This document shows positions 15,704 through 22,790 of a stretch of 30,434 bases of DNA, in pieces. The position numbers were made by a program, and so were the translations under genes. The DNA lies in contig JBFMHA010000041.1 of assembly GCA_040753075.1 (NCBI GenBank), positions 1 to 30,434 on the forward strand, given 5' to 3'. The notes under the pieces are model-generated. The model saw only the letters and a list, made by a program, of their open reading frames with translations, was not told the DNA's origin and made no database searches. The first letter of the stretch is position 1, and the number at the start of each line of letters is the position of its first letter. Origin of the DNA: UBA6814 sp040753075. GTDB lineage: Bacteria; Desulfobacterota; Desulfovibrionia; Desulfovibrionales; Desulfovibrionaceae.

Positions 15704-16387
15704 ATGGCCGGAACGGGGAAAAGCGCCAACCGGGTCAGCGAGATCAGCGGCGAGGTCATGCCCGCAGTGCTGGGCATGCGGATGCTGGTGGAGGCCCAGG
15801 GCCTGGAGCCCGGCTTCCGCACCACCCTGTCCGGACTGGAGCGCGGCCGGTTCCTGCTCCTCCACCTGCCGCGCACGGGCGGCATCACCGAACAGCTCTA
15901 CCCCGAGCGCAAGGTCAAGGTGCGCTACATCCACGAGGGCAACCTGTACGGGTTCCTGAGCCAGGTGGTGGCCTGCCAGGTCACGCCCTTCCGCCTGCTC
16001 TACCTGGCCTATCCCAAGGCCTTCGAGCGGCTCAACCTGCGCCGCGACCAGCGGGTGGACTGCTTCATCCCCGCCGGGCTGGAAATGCCGGGCAGCGTGG
16101 GCCCGGCCTACCGGGCCATGGTCATGAACATCTCCACCAGCGGCTGCCGTGCGGCCCTGGACGCGGCCGGCCAGCGCCTGCCGGGATTCGAGGTGGGAAA
16201 CGCGGTGCGGCTGGGATTCCGGCTGGCGGGCTCGGAACTGGACATCACCCTGGAATGCCTGGTCAAGAGCCTGGACGCCGACGGCTCGCGCGTGTTCCTG
16301 GGCCTGATCTTCGCCGGCCTGGACGAGGACGGCCGGGACGCGATAGCGGGCTACGTGGCCTCGGTGTCCTGCTTCCTGGACGTCTGA
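15704..16387 (+). CDS. PilZ-domain c-di-GMP receptor with YcgR-like N-terminal domain
   Basis: A 227-residue cytoplasmic protein. The N-terminal 110 residues resemble the PilZN/YcgR-N domain (LERGRFLLLHLP, VKVRYIHEGNLYGFLSQV). The PilZ domain follows, with both c-di-GMP contact motifs: Arg113-xxx-Arg117 in NLRRDQRVDC, and Asn142-x-Ser144-xx-Gly147 in MNISTSGCR. Proteins of this type act as flagellar brakes or regulate surface behaviour. The ATG follows AAGGAG. The 3' end overlaps a small candidate gene on the other strand by 37 nt. The partner protein is unknown. Confidence 0.9.
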   Translation: MAGTGKSANRVSEISGEVMPAVLGMRMLVEAQGLEPGFRTTLSGLERGRFLLLHLPRTGGITEQLYPERKVKVRYIHEGNLYGFLSQVVACQVTPFRLLYLAYPKAFERLNLRRDQRVDCFIPAGLEMPGSVGPAYRAMVMNISTSGCRAALDAAGQRLPGFEVGNAVRLGFRLAGSELDITLECLVKSLDADGSRVFLGLIFAGLDEDGRDAIAGYVASVSCFLDV

Positions 16388-16530
16388 GGCTCCTTCCCGC
16401 GCCGGGCCTTGTGCCGGCGCCAGGCCACCCATCCTCCCAGGGCGCAACTCAGGACAAAGACCGCCAGGGCGGTGAGCAGGTTGACCACAGTGGGATCCAG
16501 CAGGTCCGACAGGATGTTTCCGGGATTCAT
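16351..16530 (-). CDS. Candidate 59-residue single-pass membrane protein
   Basis: An ATG at 16530 preceded by AGGGA with 6-nt spacing opens a frame of 59 codons. The product begins MNPGNILSDLLDP and has one strong hydrophobic segment, VNLLTALAVFVLSCALGGWV, followed by a positively charged tail (AWRRHKARRGKE), so the N-terminus would face the periplasm. The frame overlaps the 3' end of the PilZ gene. It starts 58 nt after the ppiD terminator and would need read-through or its own promoter, which I do not see. The organised transmembrane pattern and the ribosome binding site favour a real small gene, but homology cannot be judged. Confidence 0.5.
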   Translation of the reverse strand: MNPGNILSDLLDPTVVNLLTALAVFVLSCALGGWVAWRRHKARRGKEPQTSRKQDTEAT

Positions 16531-16555
16531 GGCCGTTCCCTACCCCGCCCCCGGG

Positions 16556-16573
16556 CTGCGGGCAAGCCCGCAG
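16556..16573. repeat. Short perfect inverted repeat between small ORF and ppiD terminator
   Basis: CTGCGGGC and GCCCGCAG are perfect complements separated by two bases. No T tract follows on either strand. It may be a 5' UTR hairpin of the small membrane-protein gene or chance in GC-rich DNA. Confidence 0.35.
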
Positions 16574-16587
16574 TTCGCTCCTCAGGC

Positions 16588-16619
16588 AAAAAAAAGCGCG
16601 GCCCCGCCCGGGGCCGCGC
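16588..16619 (-). terminator. Intrinsic terminator of ppiD
   Basis: GCGCGGCCCC (16596-16605) and GGGGCCGCGC (16610-16619) form a perfect 10-bp stem with a 4-nt loop. On the minus strand eight Ts follow (complement of 16588-16595). It lies 20 nt past the stop codon of the PpiD-like gene. Confidence 0.92.
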
Positions 16620-16639
16620 AGTATTATCCTTAAGACGCC

Positions 16640-18541
16640 CTAATCCAGGGTCGCCGGGTCCACCAGGACGTTCACCTTGGCCTGCTTGCGCAGGTCGGTG
16701 AGGTAGGCCTGGAAGAGCTCCCGCTCCTTGGCCTGGCGCAGGGCCGCCAGCCAGGTCTGCTTTTCCGAGTCCCATTCGGCCTGGGAAGGGGAGATGCGCT
16801 CCTTGAGCCGCACCAGGGCGAAGCCGTTCTGCACCGGGTAGGCCTGGCCGAGCCAGCTCCCGTCCGCCGCGTTGTAGGCGTCCTCCACCAGGTTGGGATT
16901 GAGGCCCAGCCCCTTGATGAAGCCCTGGCGACCCACCGGGTCGGTGGTGGAGAGCCGGTCCTTGAGCTTGAGCAGGGCGGACGCCCCCTCGGGCGCGGCG
17001 ATCTCGGCCAGCGCCGCCTGGGCCCGCTCCCGGGCCAGCTTCAGGGCGCCCTGGCGCTTGACCGCCTCGGACACCGCCTCCCGGACCTCGTCCAGGGGCT
17101 TGACCGCGGCCGGCTGGGCCTCGGCCTTGCGCACCAGGAGGTAGCCGTCGGCCACCGGCAGGGGGGCGTCCAGGGTCTGGCCCAGGCCCAGGGTGGAAAG
17201 CCTGGCCGCATCCTCGGGCTTGAGGTCCAGGGCCTGGACGATGGCCGGCTCAGGGACCAGGCCGGTGGCGGCCACCTGGAGGTTCAGGCCTCCGGCCACC
17301 TTGCGCAGGTCCTCGCCGGCCAGGGTGCGCTCCAGGGCCTCGTCCAGCACCTCGGCCACCCGGGAGGCGGCGCGCTCCTCGGCCAGGGTGGCGCGGATCT
17401 CGGCCGCGGCCTCGGCCAGGGTCTTCACGCCCTCGGCCCGCTTGTCCTCGCACCTGATCAGGTGCCAGCCGAAGGGAGAACGCACCGGCATGCTCACCTG
17501 GCCGGGCTTGAGGGCGAAGGCCGCCTCCTCGAAGGCCGGGACGGTGGTGCCCCGGGGAATCCAGCCCAGCTCGCCGCCCTGGGCCGAACTGGGATCGTCG
17601 GAGCCATCCTTGGCCACGGCCGCGAAGTCCTCGCCCTTGTCCAGGCGCAGGCGCAGCTTGAGGACCCGCTCCCGGGCCTTCTCCACCTCGGCGGCCGGGG
17701 CGCCTTCCTCGACCCGGGCCAGTATGTGCCTGAGCTTGGCCGCCTCGGGCTGGGCGAAGCTCTTCTCGTGGGCCGCGTAGTACTGGGCCACGTCGGCCTC
17801 GCTCACCTCGTCCGGCCGGGCCAGGGCCTTGGGGGTCACGGCCACGGTCTCCAGGTTCACCCGGGCCGGGACCTTGAAGCGCTCCTGGTTGGCCTCGTAG
17901 AATCCCTTGATCTCGTCCTCGGCGGGCTTGACCGCGGCGGCGAACTCCTCCCAGCCGAAGAGCAGGGTGTCCAGCCGGAGCTGCTCCCGGGCGAAGTTGA
18001 AGGCGGCCCGGGCCTCGGGCTCGGCCACGGTCACGGCCAGGTTCAGGGTGCGCTTGACCTTCTCCACCAGGAGCTGGCGCGCCATGTCCGCCTCGTACTC
18101 GCCGGGGGTGGTCTGGGCCTCGCGCAGCACGGCCTTGTAGCGGTCGGGGTTGAAGCGCTTGTCGGCCTGGAACGCGGACACGCCGGCGATGGCCGTGCGC
18201 ACCTCGTCCGGGGTCACGGCCAGGCCCAGGCGGGCGGCCTCCTGCTCCAGGAGCAGGGTGTTGATCATCTGGTTGAGCACCTGCTCCCGGAAGTGGATGC
18301 GCTGCAGATCCTCCCGGGACATGTCAGGACTCTGGCGGCGCAGGTTCTCATAGGCCTGCTTGACCGCGAGGTCGAAGTCCTGGCCGCTGATGGGGTGCTC
18401 GCCCACGTAGGCCACCGCGCTGGACTTGCCCGCCTGGCGCATGGTGCCGGTGCCGAAATAGAGCACGAAGACCACGATGATCAGGCCGAAGAGGATGCGC
18501 ACGCCCCAGCTCTGGGCGCGCTGCCGGATGAGTTCGAGCAT
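16640..18541 (-). CDS. ppiD: PpiD/SurA-type periplasmic peptidyl-prolyl isomerase
   Basis: A 633-residue membrane-anchored chaperone. A single transmembrane helix near residues 14-30 (VRILFGLIIVVFVLYFG) anchors a periplasmic body. An N-terminal SurA-like chaperone region spans about 40-180. A parvulin PPIC domain lies at about 265-365 (KLRHILARVEEG, GELGWIPRGTTVPAFEEAAF, PVRSPFGWHLIRCEDKR). A second inactive parvulin-like region probably follows, as is common in PpiD, ending in NPNLVEDAYNAADGSW and FALVRLKERI. The ATG at 18541 is preceded by AGGGAG. It helps fold outer-membrane and exported proteins. It is downstream of aconitase on the same strand, with a gap of about 120 nt full of inverted repeats. 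Confidence 0.93.
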   Translation of the reverse strand: MLELIRQRAQSWGVRILFGLIIVVFVLYFGTGTMRQAGKSSAVAYVGEHPISGQDFDLAVKQAYENLRRQSPDMSREDLQRIHFREQVLNQMINTLLLEQEAARLGLAVTPDEVRTAIAGVSAFQADKRFNPDRYKAVLREAQTTPGEYEADMARQLLVEKVKRTLNLAVTVAEPEARAAFNFAREQLRLDTLLFGWEEFAAAVKPAEDEIKGFYEANQERFKVPARVNLETVAVTPKALARPDEVSEADVAQYYAAHEKSFAQPEAAKLRHILARVEEGAPAAEVEKARERVLKLRLRLDKGEDFAAVAKDGSDDPSSAQGGELGWIPRGTTVPAFEEAAFALKPGQVSMPVRSPFGWHLIRCEDKRAEGVKTLAEAAAEIRATLAEERAASRVAEVLDEALERTLAGEDLRKVAGGLNLQVAATGLVPEPAIVQALDLKPEDAARLSTLGLGQTLDAPLPVADGYLLVRKAEAQPAAVKPLDEVREAVSEAVKRQGALKLARERAQAALAEIAAPEGASALLKLKDRLSTTDPVGRQGFIKGLGLNPNLVEDAYNAADGSWLGQAYPVQNGFALVRLKERISPSQAEWDSEKQTWLAALRQAKERELFQAYLTDLRKQAKVNVLVDPATLD

Positions 18542-18559
18542 GGCTGCTCCCTGGGTTTA

Positions 18560-18592
18560 GAGCGCCTCAGCCTTGAGAAGGTCTAGGCGCTC
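18560..18592. repeat. Inverted repeat upstream of ppiD (first of three)
   Basis: GAGCGCCT and AGGCGCTC form an 8-bp stem; inside the loop CCTT-GAG-AAGG can form a smaller stem. It is 19 nt before the ppiD start on the transcribed side, so it would fold in the ppiD leader. Confidence 0.5.
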
Positions 18593-18602
18593 TTATGCAT
18601 TC

Positions 18603-18631
18603 TGCTGGAATAATGGACCATTATGCCAGCA
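18603..18631. repeat. 29-bp near-perfect palindrome between acn and ppiD, possible operator
   Basis: TGCTGGAATAATGG (18603-18616) and CCATTATGCCAGCA (18618-18631) are inverted repeats with 13 of 14 matches around one central base. The symmetry and size suit a protein-binding operator or an RNA hairpin. No T tract follows on either strand, which argues against a terminator. Confidence 0.5.
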
Positions 18632-18634
18632 CGC

Positions 18635-18651
18635 GGTCTTGCTTCAAGACC
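18635..18651. repeat. Inverted repeat just after the aconitase gene (third of three)
   Basis: GGTCTTG and CAAGACC pair perfectly over 7 bp around a 3-nt loop, 8 nt past the aconitase stop codon. There is no T tract. It may stabilise the 3' end of the aconitase message. Confidence 0.4.
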
Positions 18652-18659
18652 CGATTGCG

Positions 18660-20582
18660 CTACGCCGTGGTTGACCGGGCGGCGTTCAAGAGTCCGCCGG
18701 CCCTGATAACCGCCAGTTCCTTGTCCGTCAAATCGTTGCGCACCGCCACCCGGCCCGCGCCCTCCACCGTGACGTCCAGGACTCCGCCGGGAGTGATCTC
18801 CCCGGCCGGGATGGACACCTTCCGGCCCAGGGCGAACTTGGCGTAGTCCGCGGGATCGACCAGGAGGAGCGGCAGGATGCCGAAATTCACCAGGTTGGCC
18901 CGGTGGATGCGGGCCAGGGACTTGACGATGACCGCCCGGACCCCCAGGTGCCGCGGCCCCAGGGCCGCGTGCTCGCGGCTGGAGCCCTGGCCGTAGTTGT
19001 CGCCGCCCACGACCACGCCGTCGCCCATGGCCTTGATCCGGGACACGAACTCCTTGTCCACCCGGGAGAAGATGTACTCGCTGATGGCCGGGATGTTGGA
19101 GCGCAGGGCGGTGATCTGGGCCCCGGCGGGAAGGATGTGGTCGGTGGTCACGTCGTCGCCCACCACCAGGGCCACCCCGGCCTCGACGTTCCCGGACAGG
19201 GCCGGGAAGGTTTCCAGGGGCACGATGTTGGGCCCGCGCAGGACCTCCACCGCGGCCCCGTCCTTGGGCGGGAACACGAAGAGGTGGCGGATGTCCGGGA
19301 CCTTGCCGGGCATGCGCGGCTTGGCCGGGGCCTGGCCCCAGGTCGCCGGGTCGGTGAAGGCCCCGGCGAGCGCGCACATGGCCGCGGTCTGGGGGCTGGC
19401 CAGGTAGACCTGGGCGTCCTGGGTGCCGCTGCGGCCCTCGAAATTGCGGTTGAAGGTGCGCACGCTCACCCCGGCCGAGACGGGCGAGCCGCCCATGCCG
19501 ATGCACGGGCCGCAGGTGCACTCCAGCAGGCGGGCCCCGGCGTCCAGCATGGGCTCCACCAGGCCCTCCCGGGCCAGCATGGCCAGCACCTGCTTGGAGC
19601 CCGGGGACACCAGGAGGTCGGTGGAGGGATCCACCCTCCGGCCCTTGAGCATGAGGGCCACGGTCTTGAGGTCCGCGTACGAGGAGTTGGTGCAGGAGCC
19701 GATGGCTGCCTGGTCCACCTTGAGGCCGGCCAGCTCGCGCACCGGGACCGCCCGGTCGGGCATGTGCGGGGCCGCGACCAGGGGCTCCAGGGCCGAGAGG
19801 TCCACCACGATCTCGTCATCGTAGTCCGCCCCGCGGTCGGCGGAAAGCTCCTTCCAGTCGCCCTCCCGGCCCATGGCCTTGAGGAAGGCCCGGGTCTTGG
19901 CGTCGGAGGGGAAGACCGAGGTGGTGGCCCCCAGCTCCGCGCCCATGTTGGTGATGGTCGCCCGTTCGGGCACGGACAGGGAGGCCGCGCCCGGGCCGGC
20001 GAATTCGAACACCTTGCCCACCCCGCCCTTGACCGTGAGCAGGCCCAGCAGGTGCAGGATCACGTCCTTGGCCGTGGCCCAGCCGGTGAGCCTGCCGGTG
20101 AGCCGGACCCGCACCACCTTGGGCATGGAGATGAAATAGGGCTCGCCGGCCATGGCCAGCGCCACGGACAGGCCGCCCGCGCCCATGGCCAGGGAGCCCA
20201 CCCCGCCCGCGGTGGGGGTGTGGGAATCCGAGCCGATGAGGGTGGCCCCGGGCTTGGCGAAGTTCTCCAGGTGGAGCTGGTGGCATATCCCCGTGCCCGG
20301 GGGCGAGAACACCGCGCCGAAGCGGGCGGCCACGGTGCGCAGGAAGCGGTGGTCGTCCGGGTTGCGGAAGCCCATCTGGAGCGTGTTGTGGTCAACGTAG
20401 CTCACGGACAGGTCGGTGCGCACCCGGGGCAGGCCCATGGCCTCGAACTGGAGCCAGGCCATGGTGCCGGTGGCGTCCTGGGTCAGGGTCTGGTCGATGC
20501 GCAGGCCGATCTCCGCGCCCGGGGCCATGTCCCCGGACACGAGGTGGGCGGCGATGATCTTGCGGGTCACATTCTGGGGCAT
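18660..20582 (-). CDS. acn: Aconitate hydratase, Aquifex-type
   Basis: A 640-residue iron-sulfur enzyme interconverting citrate and isocitrate through cis-aconitate. The three cluster cysteines are Cys297 (IGSCTNSSY), Cys357 and Cys360 (CTCGPCIGMGG). Other active-site segments are GSDSHTPTAGG near residue 117, RNFEGRSGT, GDDVTTDHILPAG and YGQGSSREHAAL with the catalytic Ser. The size, shorter than AcnA (about 890) or AcnB (about 860), fits the short single-chain aconitases of Aquifex and Desulfobacterota. The ATG at 20582 is preceded by AGGAG. It provides 2-oxoglutarate precursors in an incomplete TCA cycle. The upstream 92-residue gene on the same strand is only 20 nt away, suggesting one operon. 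Confidence 0.95.
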   Translation of the reverse strand: MPQNVTRKIIAAHLVSGDMAPGAEIGLRIDQTLTQDATGTMAWLQFEAMGLPRVRTDLSVSYVDHNTLQMGFRNPDDHRFLRTVAARFGAVFSPPGTGICHQLHLENFAKPGATLIGSDSHTPTAGGVGSLAMGAGGLSVALAMAGEPYFISMPKVVRVRLTGRLTGWATAKDVILHLLGLLTVKGGVGKVFEFAGPGAASLSVPERATITNMGAELGATTSVFPSDAKTRAFLKAMGREGDWKELSADRGADYDDEIVVDLSALEPLVAAPHMPDRAVPVRELAGLKVDQAAIGSCTNSSYADLKTVALMLKGRRVDPSTDLLVSPGSKQVLAMLAREGLVEPMLDAGARLLECTCGPCIGMGGSPVSAGVSVRTFNRNFEGRSGTQDAQVYLASPQTAAMCALAGAFTDPATWGQAPAKPRMPGKVPDIRHLFVFPPKDGAAVEVLRGPNIVPLETFPALSGNVEAGVALVVGDDVTTDHILPAGAQITALRSNIPAISEYIFSRVDKEFVSRIKAMGDGVVVGGDNYGQGSSREHAALGPRHLGVRAVIVKSLARIHRANLVNFGILPLLLVDPADYAKFALGRKVSIPAGEITPGGVLDVTVEGAGRVAVRNDLTDKELAVIRAGGLLNAARSTTA

Positions 20583-20602
20583 GGACGGCTCCTCGGGGGG
20601 AT

Positions 20603-20881
20603 TCAGTGCAACAGGCCGGGATCGAGGGATATCCGGATGCGGTTGACCTTGCTGCGGCGCAGATGGATCTCCACCTCCAGGCGCATCTTCTCCTGCTGCA
20701 GGGCGAAGATCTCCTGGGCGTATACCTTGCCCGCGGCCAGGTCCTCGGTTTCGCGAAGGCGTCGGATCTGCGCCGCAACCTCTTTCTGCCGGGCGGAGAG
20801 CTCCTCGGCCTCGGCGGAGAGGGCGGCCATCTCGGCCGCGGGATCGTCAGAGCTTGACGCGGCGTCGCGGCTTGCGGTCAC
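20603..20881 (-). CDS. Small coiled-coil protein overlapping the EPSPS-like gene
   Basis: A 92-residue protein starting at GTG 20881, 7 nt after AAGGAG; its first 35 bases overlap the end of the EPSPS-like gene in another frame. Residues about 18-75 are a long charged helix (AALSAEAEELSARQKEVAAQ, then RRLRETEDLAAGKVY and FALQQEKMRLEVEIHLRRSK) with heptad-like spacing. The end RIRISLDPGLLH is probably a beta or extended tail. There is no signal peptide. The alternative start is ATG 20830, without a ribosome binding site. I do not recognise a family. Overlap on one side and 20 nt to aconitase on the other place it in a minus-strand operon. Confidence 0.7.
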   Translation of the reverse strand: MTASRDAASSSDDPAAEMAALSAEAEELSARQKEVAAQIRRLRETEDLAAGKVYAQEIFALQQEKMRLEVEIHLRRSKVNRIRISLDPGLLH

Positions 20882-22511
20882 TGTCGGGCTCCTTGGGGGT
20901 CTCCCGCCGCGGGCCGAAGGCGTCGGCGAACAGGCGGGGGAAGGCCGGCCACAGGCCGGAAAGCAGACCGGGATTGGCCGGGGCGACTCCGGGCAGGGCG
21001 AAGGAGGCGGCGGCCAGGCCCAGCACCCACCAGGCCGAGGCGCAGGGCAGGGCCTGCTCCCGGCGCTCCGCTGGAGTCCCGGCCGGGGCCAGGTCGAGGT
21101 TTTCTCCGGCAGTGCGGGCCGTGCGCCCGAAGACGGCGAAGAAGCCTTCGGCCTCGGCCTGGGAGGCCGGGGGCAGATGCAGGGTCGCGCCTTCCGGGGC
21201 GGCCAGGGCCAGGGCGCAGGCCAGGGGCGCCAACTCCTCGCGGCCCGCTGCCGAGAGTTCGGCCCGCCGGGGCGCGGCTTCGGCCCGGGACTCCGCCCGG
21301 CCCGAGCCTGCGGCCACGGCCAGGCCGGCCTGCCCGAGCAGGGCCAGGGCGTCGGCCGCGGCCCGCGCCTCGGGGCCGGAGGCGGGCCAGGAGCCGAGCA
21401 CGGCCACCCGGCCTCCGGCGGCGCGGGGCGCGGCCAGGAGATAGGCGCTGAGCAGCGGGTCCAGGTCCAGGGGCGGGGCCGGGGCCGGTCCCCGGGTGCC
21501 GGGCGGCACGTGCAGGGTGCGGCCGGAGGCCTCGGCCTTGGCCCCGAGCCGGGGCAGCAGGCCGGCGGCCTGCTCCATGGCGGCGTCCAGGGCCCCCGCG
21601 CCGGCGGACGGCGCAGGCCAGGCCAGGGTGAGGCCCGCCGGGTAGAAGGGCGCGGCCAGGGCCAGGGCCAGGGCCAGGGCCGGCGGGGTGTTGGCCGCCA
21701 GGTCCAGCCTGGCGATGGTCTCGCCGTGCCGCAGGCCCGAGTCAACCAGGCCGGTGCTCTCCAGGCGGGCGGGCAGGCCCCAGGACATGGGCTCCACCGC
21801 GGCCAGGCGCGCGCCCATGCGGGTGCAGAGCTCGGCGGCCGGGGAGAGGTCCATGGCCTTGAGCGCGGTGCCGCCGGTGAAGGTGCTCCGGCCCGGACGG
21901 CCCAGGGCCAGGGCCAGCAGGAGATACAGGTTCAGCTCGTCCTCGCCCACGAACAGGGAGCGGTTCGCCAGGTCCGGGGCGGGGCCGGCCTCCACGGCCA
22001 GGGCGTCCGGGAGCATGGAGACCCGGCCGCCGGCGCTGTTCATGGCCTTGGCCAGGCCGGCCAGGGCGTCGTCCAGGACTGCGGGGTCCAGGCGCAGGGG
22101 AGCGCCCAGGACGCCCGAAGTGAACAGGGCGGCGCGGGCGAACAGGCGCGAGGCGGGTCCGGCCAGCTCCAGGTCGAGCGGCCCGGGCTCCGGGCGGAAG
22201 GAGAGGCGGCGGGCCGGGGCCGCGGGTTCGTGCCCGGCCAGTTCGTAGCCCAGACCGTTGGCCAGGGCGAAGAGCTTGCGCAGGGTGGGCAGGTCCAGAC
22301 CCTGGCTGCCGGCCAGGCTTGCCCATTCGCGCCAGGAGCGGCGCTCCATTTCGTGGTCCGCCAGGGACCCTCCCCGGGCCTTGCGCGCCCGGGCCGAACC
22401 GGCCATGGCCTGGGCCCTGCGGGCCAGGGCCTCCACGAGCTGGCGGTCCAGGTCCGCGAGCCCTTCCCGCTGGCCGCCGCGATGGGGAGGCCGTTTCCGA
22501 CGATCAATCAT
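20847..22511 (-). CDS. Fusion of chorismate-mutase-like and EPSP-synthase-like domains, degenerate motifs
   Basis: A 554-residue protein. Residues about 15-95 are helical and match the AroQ chorismate-mutase pattern (LADLDRQLVEALARRAQAM, then SLADHEMERRSWREWASLAG and LPTLRKLFALANGLGYEL). Residues about 105-530 have the repeated beta-alpha layout of 3-phosphoshikimate 1-carboxyvinyltransferase. The key substrate loops are altered: at the position of the PGxKS-xxxR loop stands LELAGPASRLFARAALF, and no clear GNSGT or IKESDR motif is seen. The tail is basic. The gene may be a divergent AroA or a non-catalytic relative. A run of five GGCCAG hexamers (about 21655-21684) encodes an Ala-Leu repeat. 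The start has only a weak ribosome binding site, and no other aromatic-pathway gene is near. Confidence 0.65.
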   Translation of the reverse strand: MIDRRKRPPHRGGQREGLADLDRQLVEALARRAQAMAGSARARKARGGSLADHEMERRSWREWASLAGSQGLDLPTLRKLFALANGLGYELAGHEPAAPARRLSFRPEPGPLDLELAGPASRLFARAALFTSGVLGAPLRLDPAVLDDALAGLAKAMNSAGGRVSMLPDALAVEAGPAPDLANRSLFVGEDELNLYLLLALALGRPGRSTFTGGTALKAMDLSPAAELCTRMGARLAAVEPMSWGLPARLESTGLVDSGLRHGETIARLDLAANTPPALALALALAAPFYPAGLTLAWPAPSAGAGALDAAMEQAAGLLPRLGAKAEASGRTLHVPPGTRGPAPAPPLDLDPLLSAYLLAAPRAAGGRVAVLGSWPASGPEARAAADALALLGQAGLAVAAGSGRAESRAEAAPRRAELSAAGREELAPLACALALAAPEGATLHLPPASQAEAEGFFAVFGRTARTAGENLDLAPAGTPAERREQALPCASAWWVLGLAAASFALPGVAPANPGLLSGLWPAFPRLFADAFGPRRETPKEPDSDRKPRRRVKL

Positions 22512-22737
22512 GGTAGTGTTGTCCAGAAAGGAAAGTCGCCCTTCTTACCCCAAGGCCGCAGCCAGGGCAAGTCCGGGAGTGGGAGGCCGTCGCCCACGGC
22601 CCTGTGTGTCAGGAGCGGCGCACCGGATGGCGAGGCATGGAACATGGCGAGCCATTCGAACGCGTTGCCGCGATCCGCATCCGGCATCGCGCCGCCCTGG
22701 GAAGTCCGGAAAGGACTTCTTCAACCTGCCAGAGACG
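22512..22737. other. Gene-free spacer between sat terminator and EPSPS-like gene
   Basis: About 225 nt on the minus-strand path between the sat terminator and the next start codon. Open frames here lack ribosome binding sites and homology, and base use is like random GC-rich DNA. A promoter for the EPSPS-like gene should lie here, but I find no clear -35/-10 pair. Confidence 0.5.
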
Positions 22738-22767
22738 AAAAAAGGGGGGCGCCCGAGGGCGCCCCCC
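22738..22767 (-). terminator. Intrinsic terminator of sat
   Basis: GGGGGGCGCCC (22744-22754) and GGGCGCCCCCC (22757-22767) make a perfect 11-bp stem with a minimal loop. On the minus strand a run of at least six Ts follows. It lies 23 nt after the sat stop codon. Confidence 0.93.
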
Positions 22768-22790
22768 ATGTGGTCAGAAGCGCCCGGAGG

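Noticed and set aside
21655..21684. Five GGCCAG hexamers in the EPSPS-like gene, considered as a phase-variable tract
   Set aside because: The unit is a multiple of three, so length change would not shift the frame, and similar Ala-Leu codon runs occur elsewhere in the window (for example at the start of cysQ).
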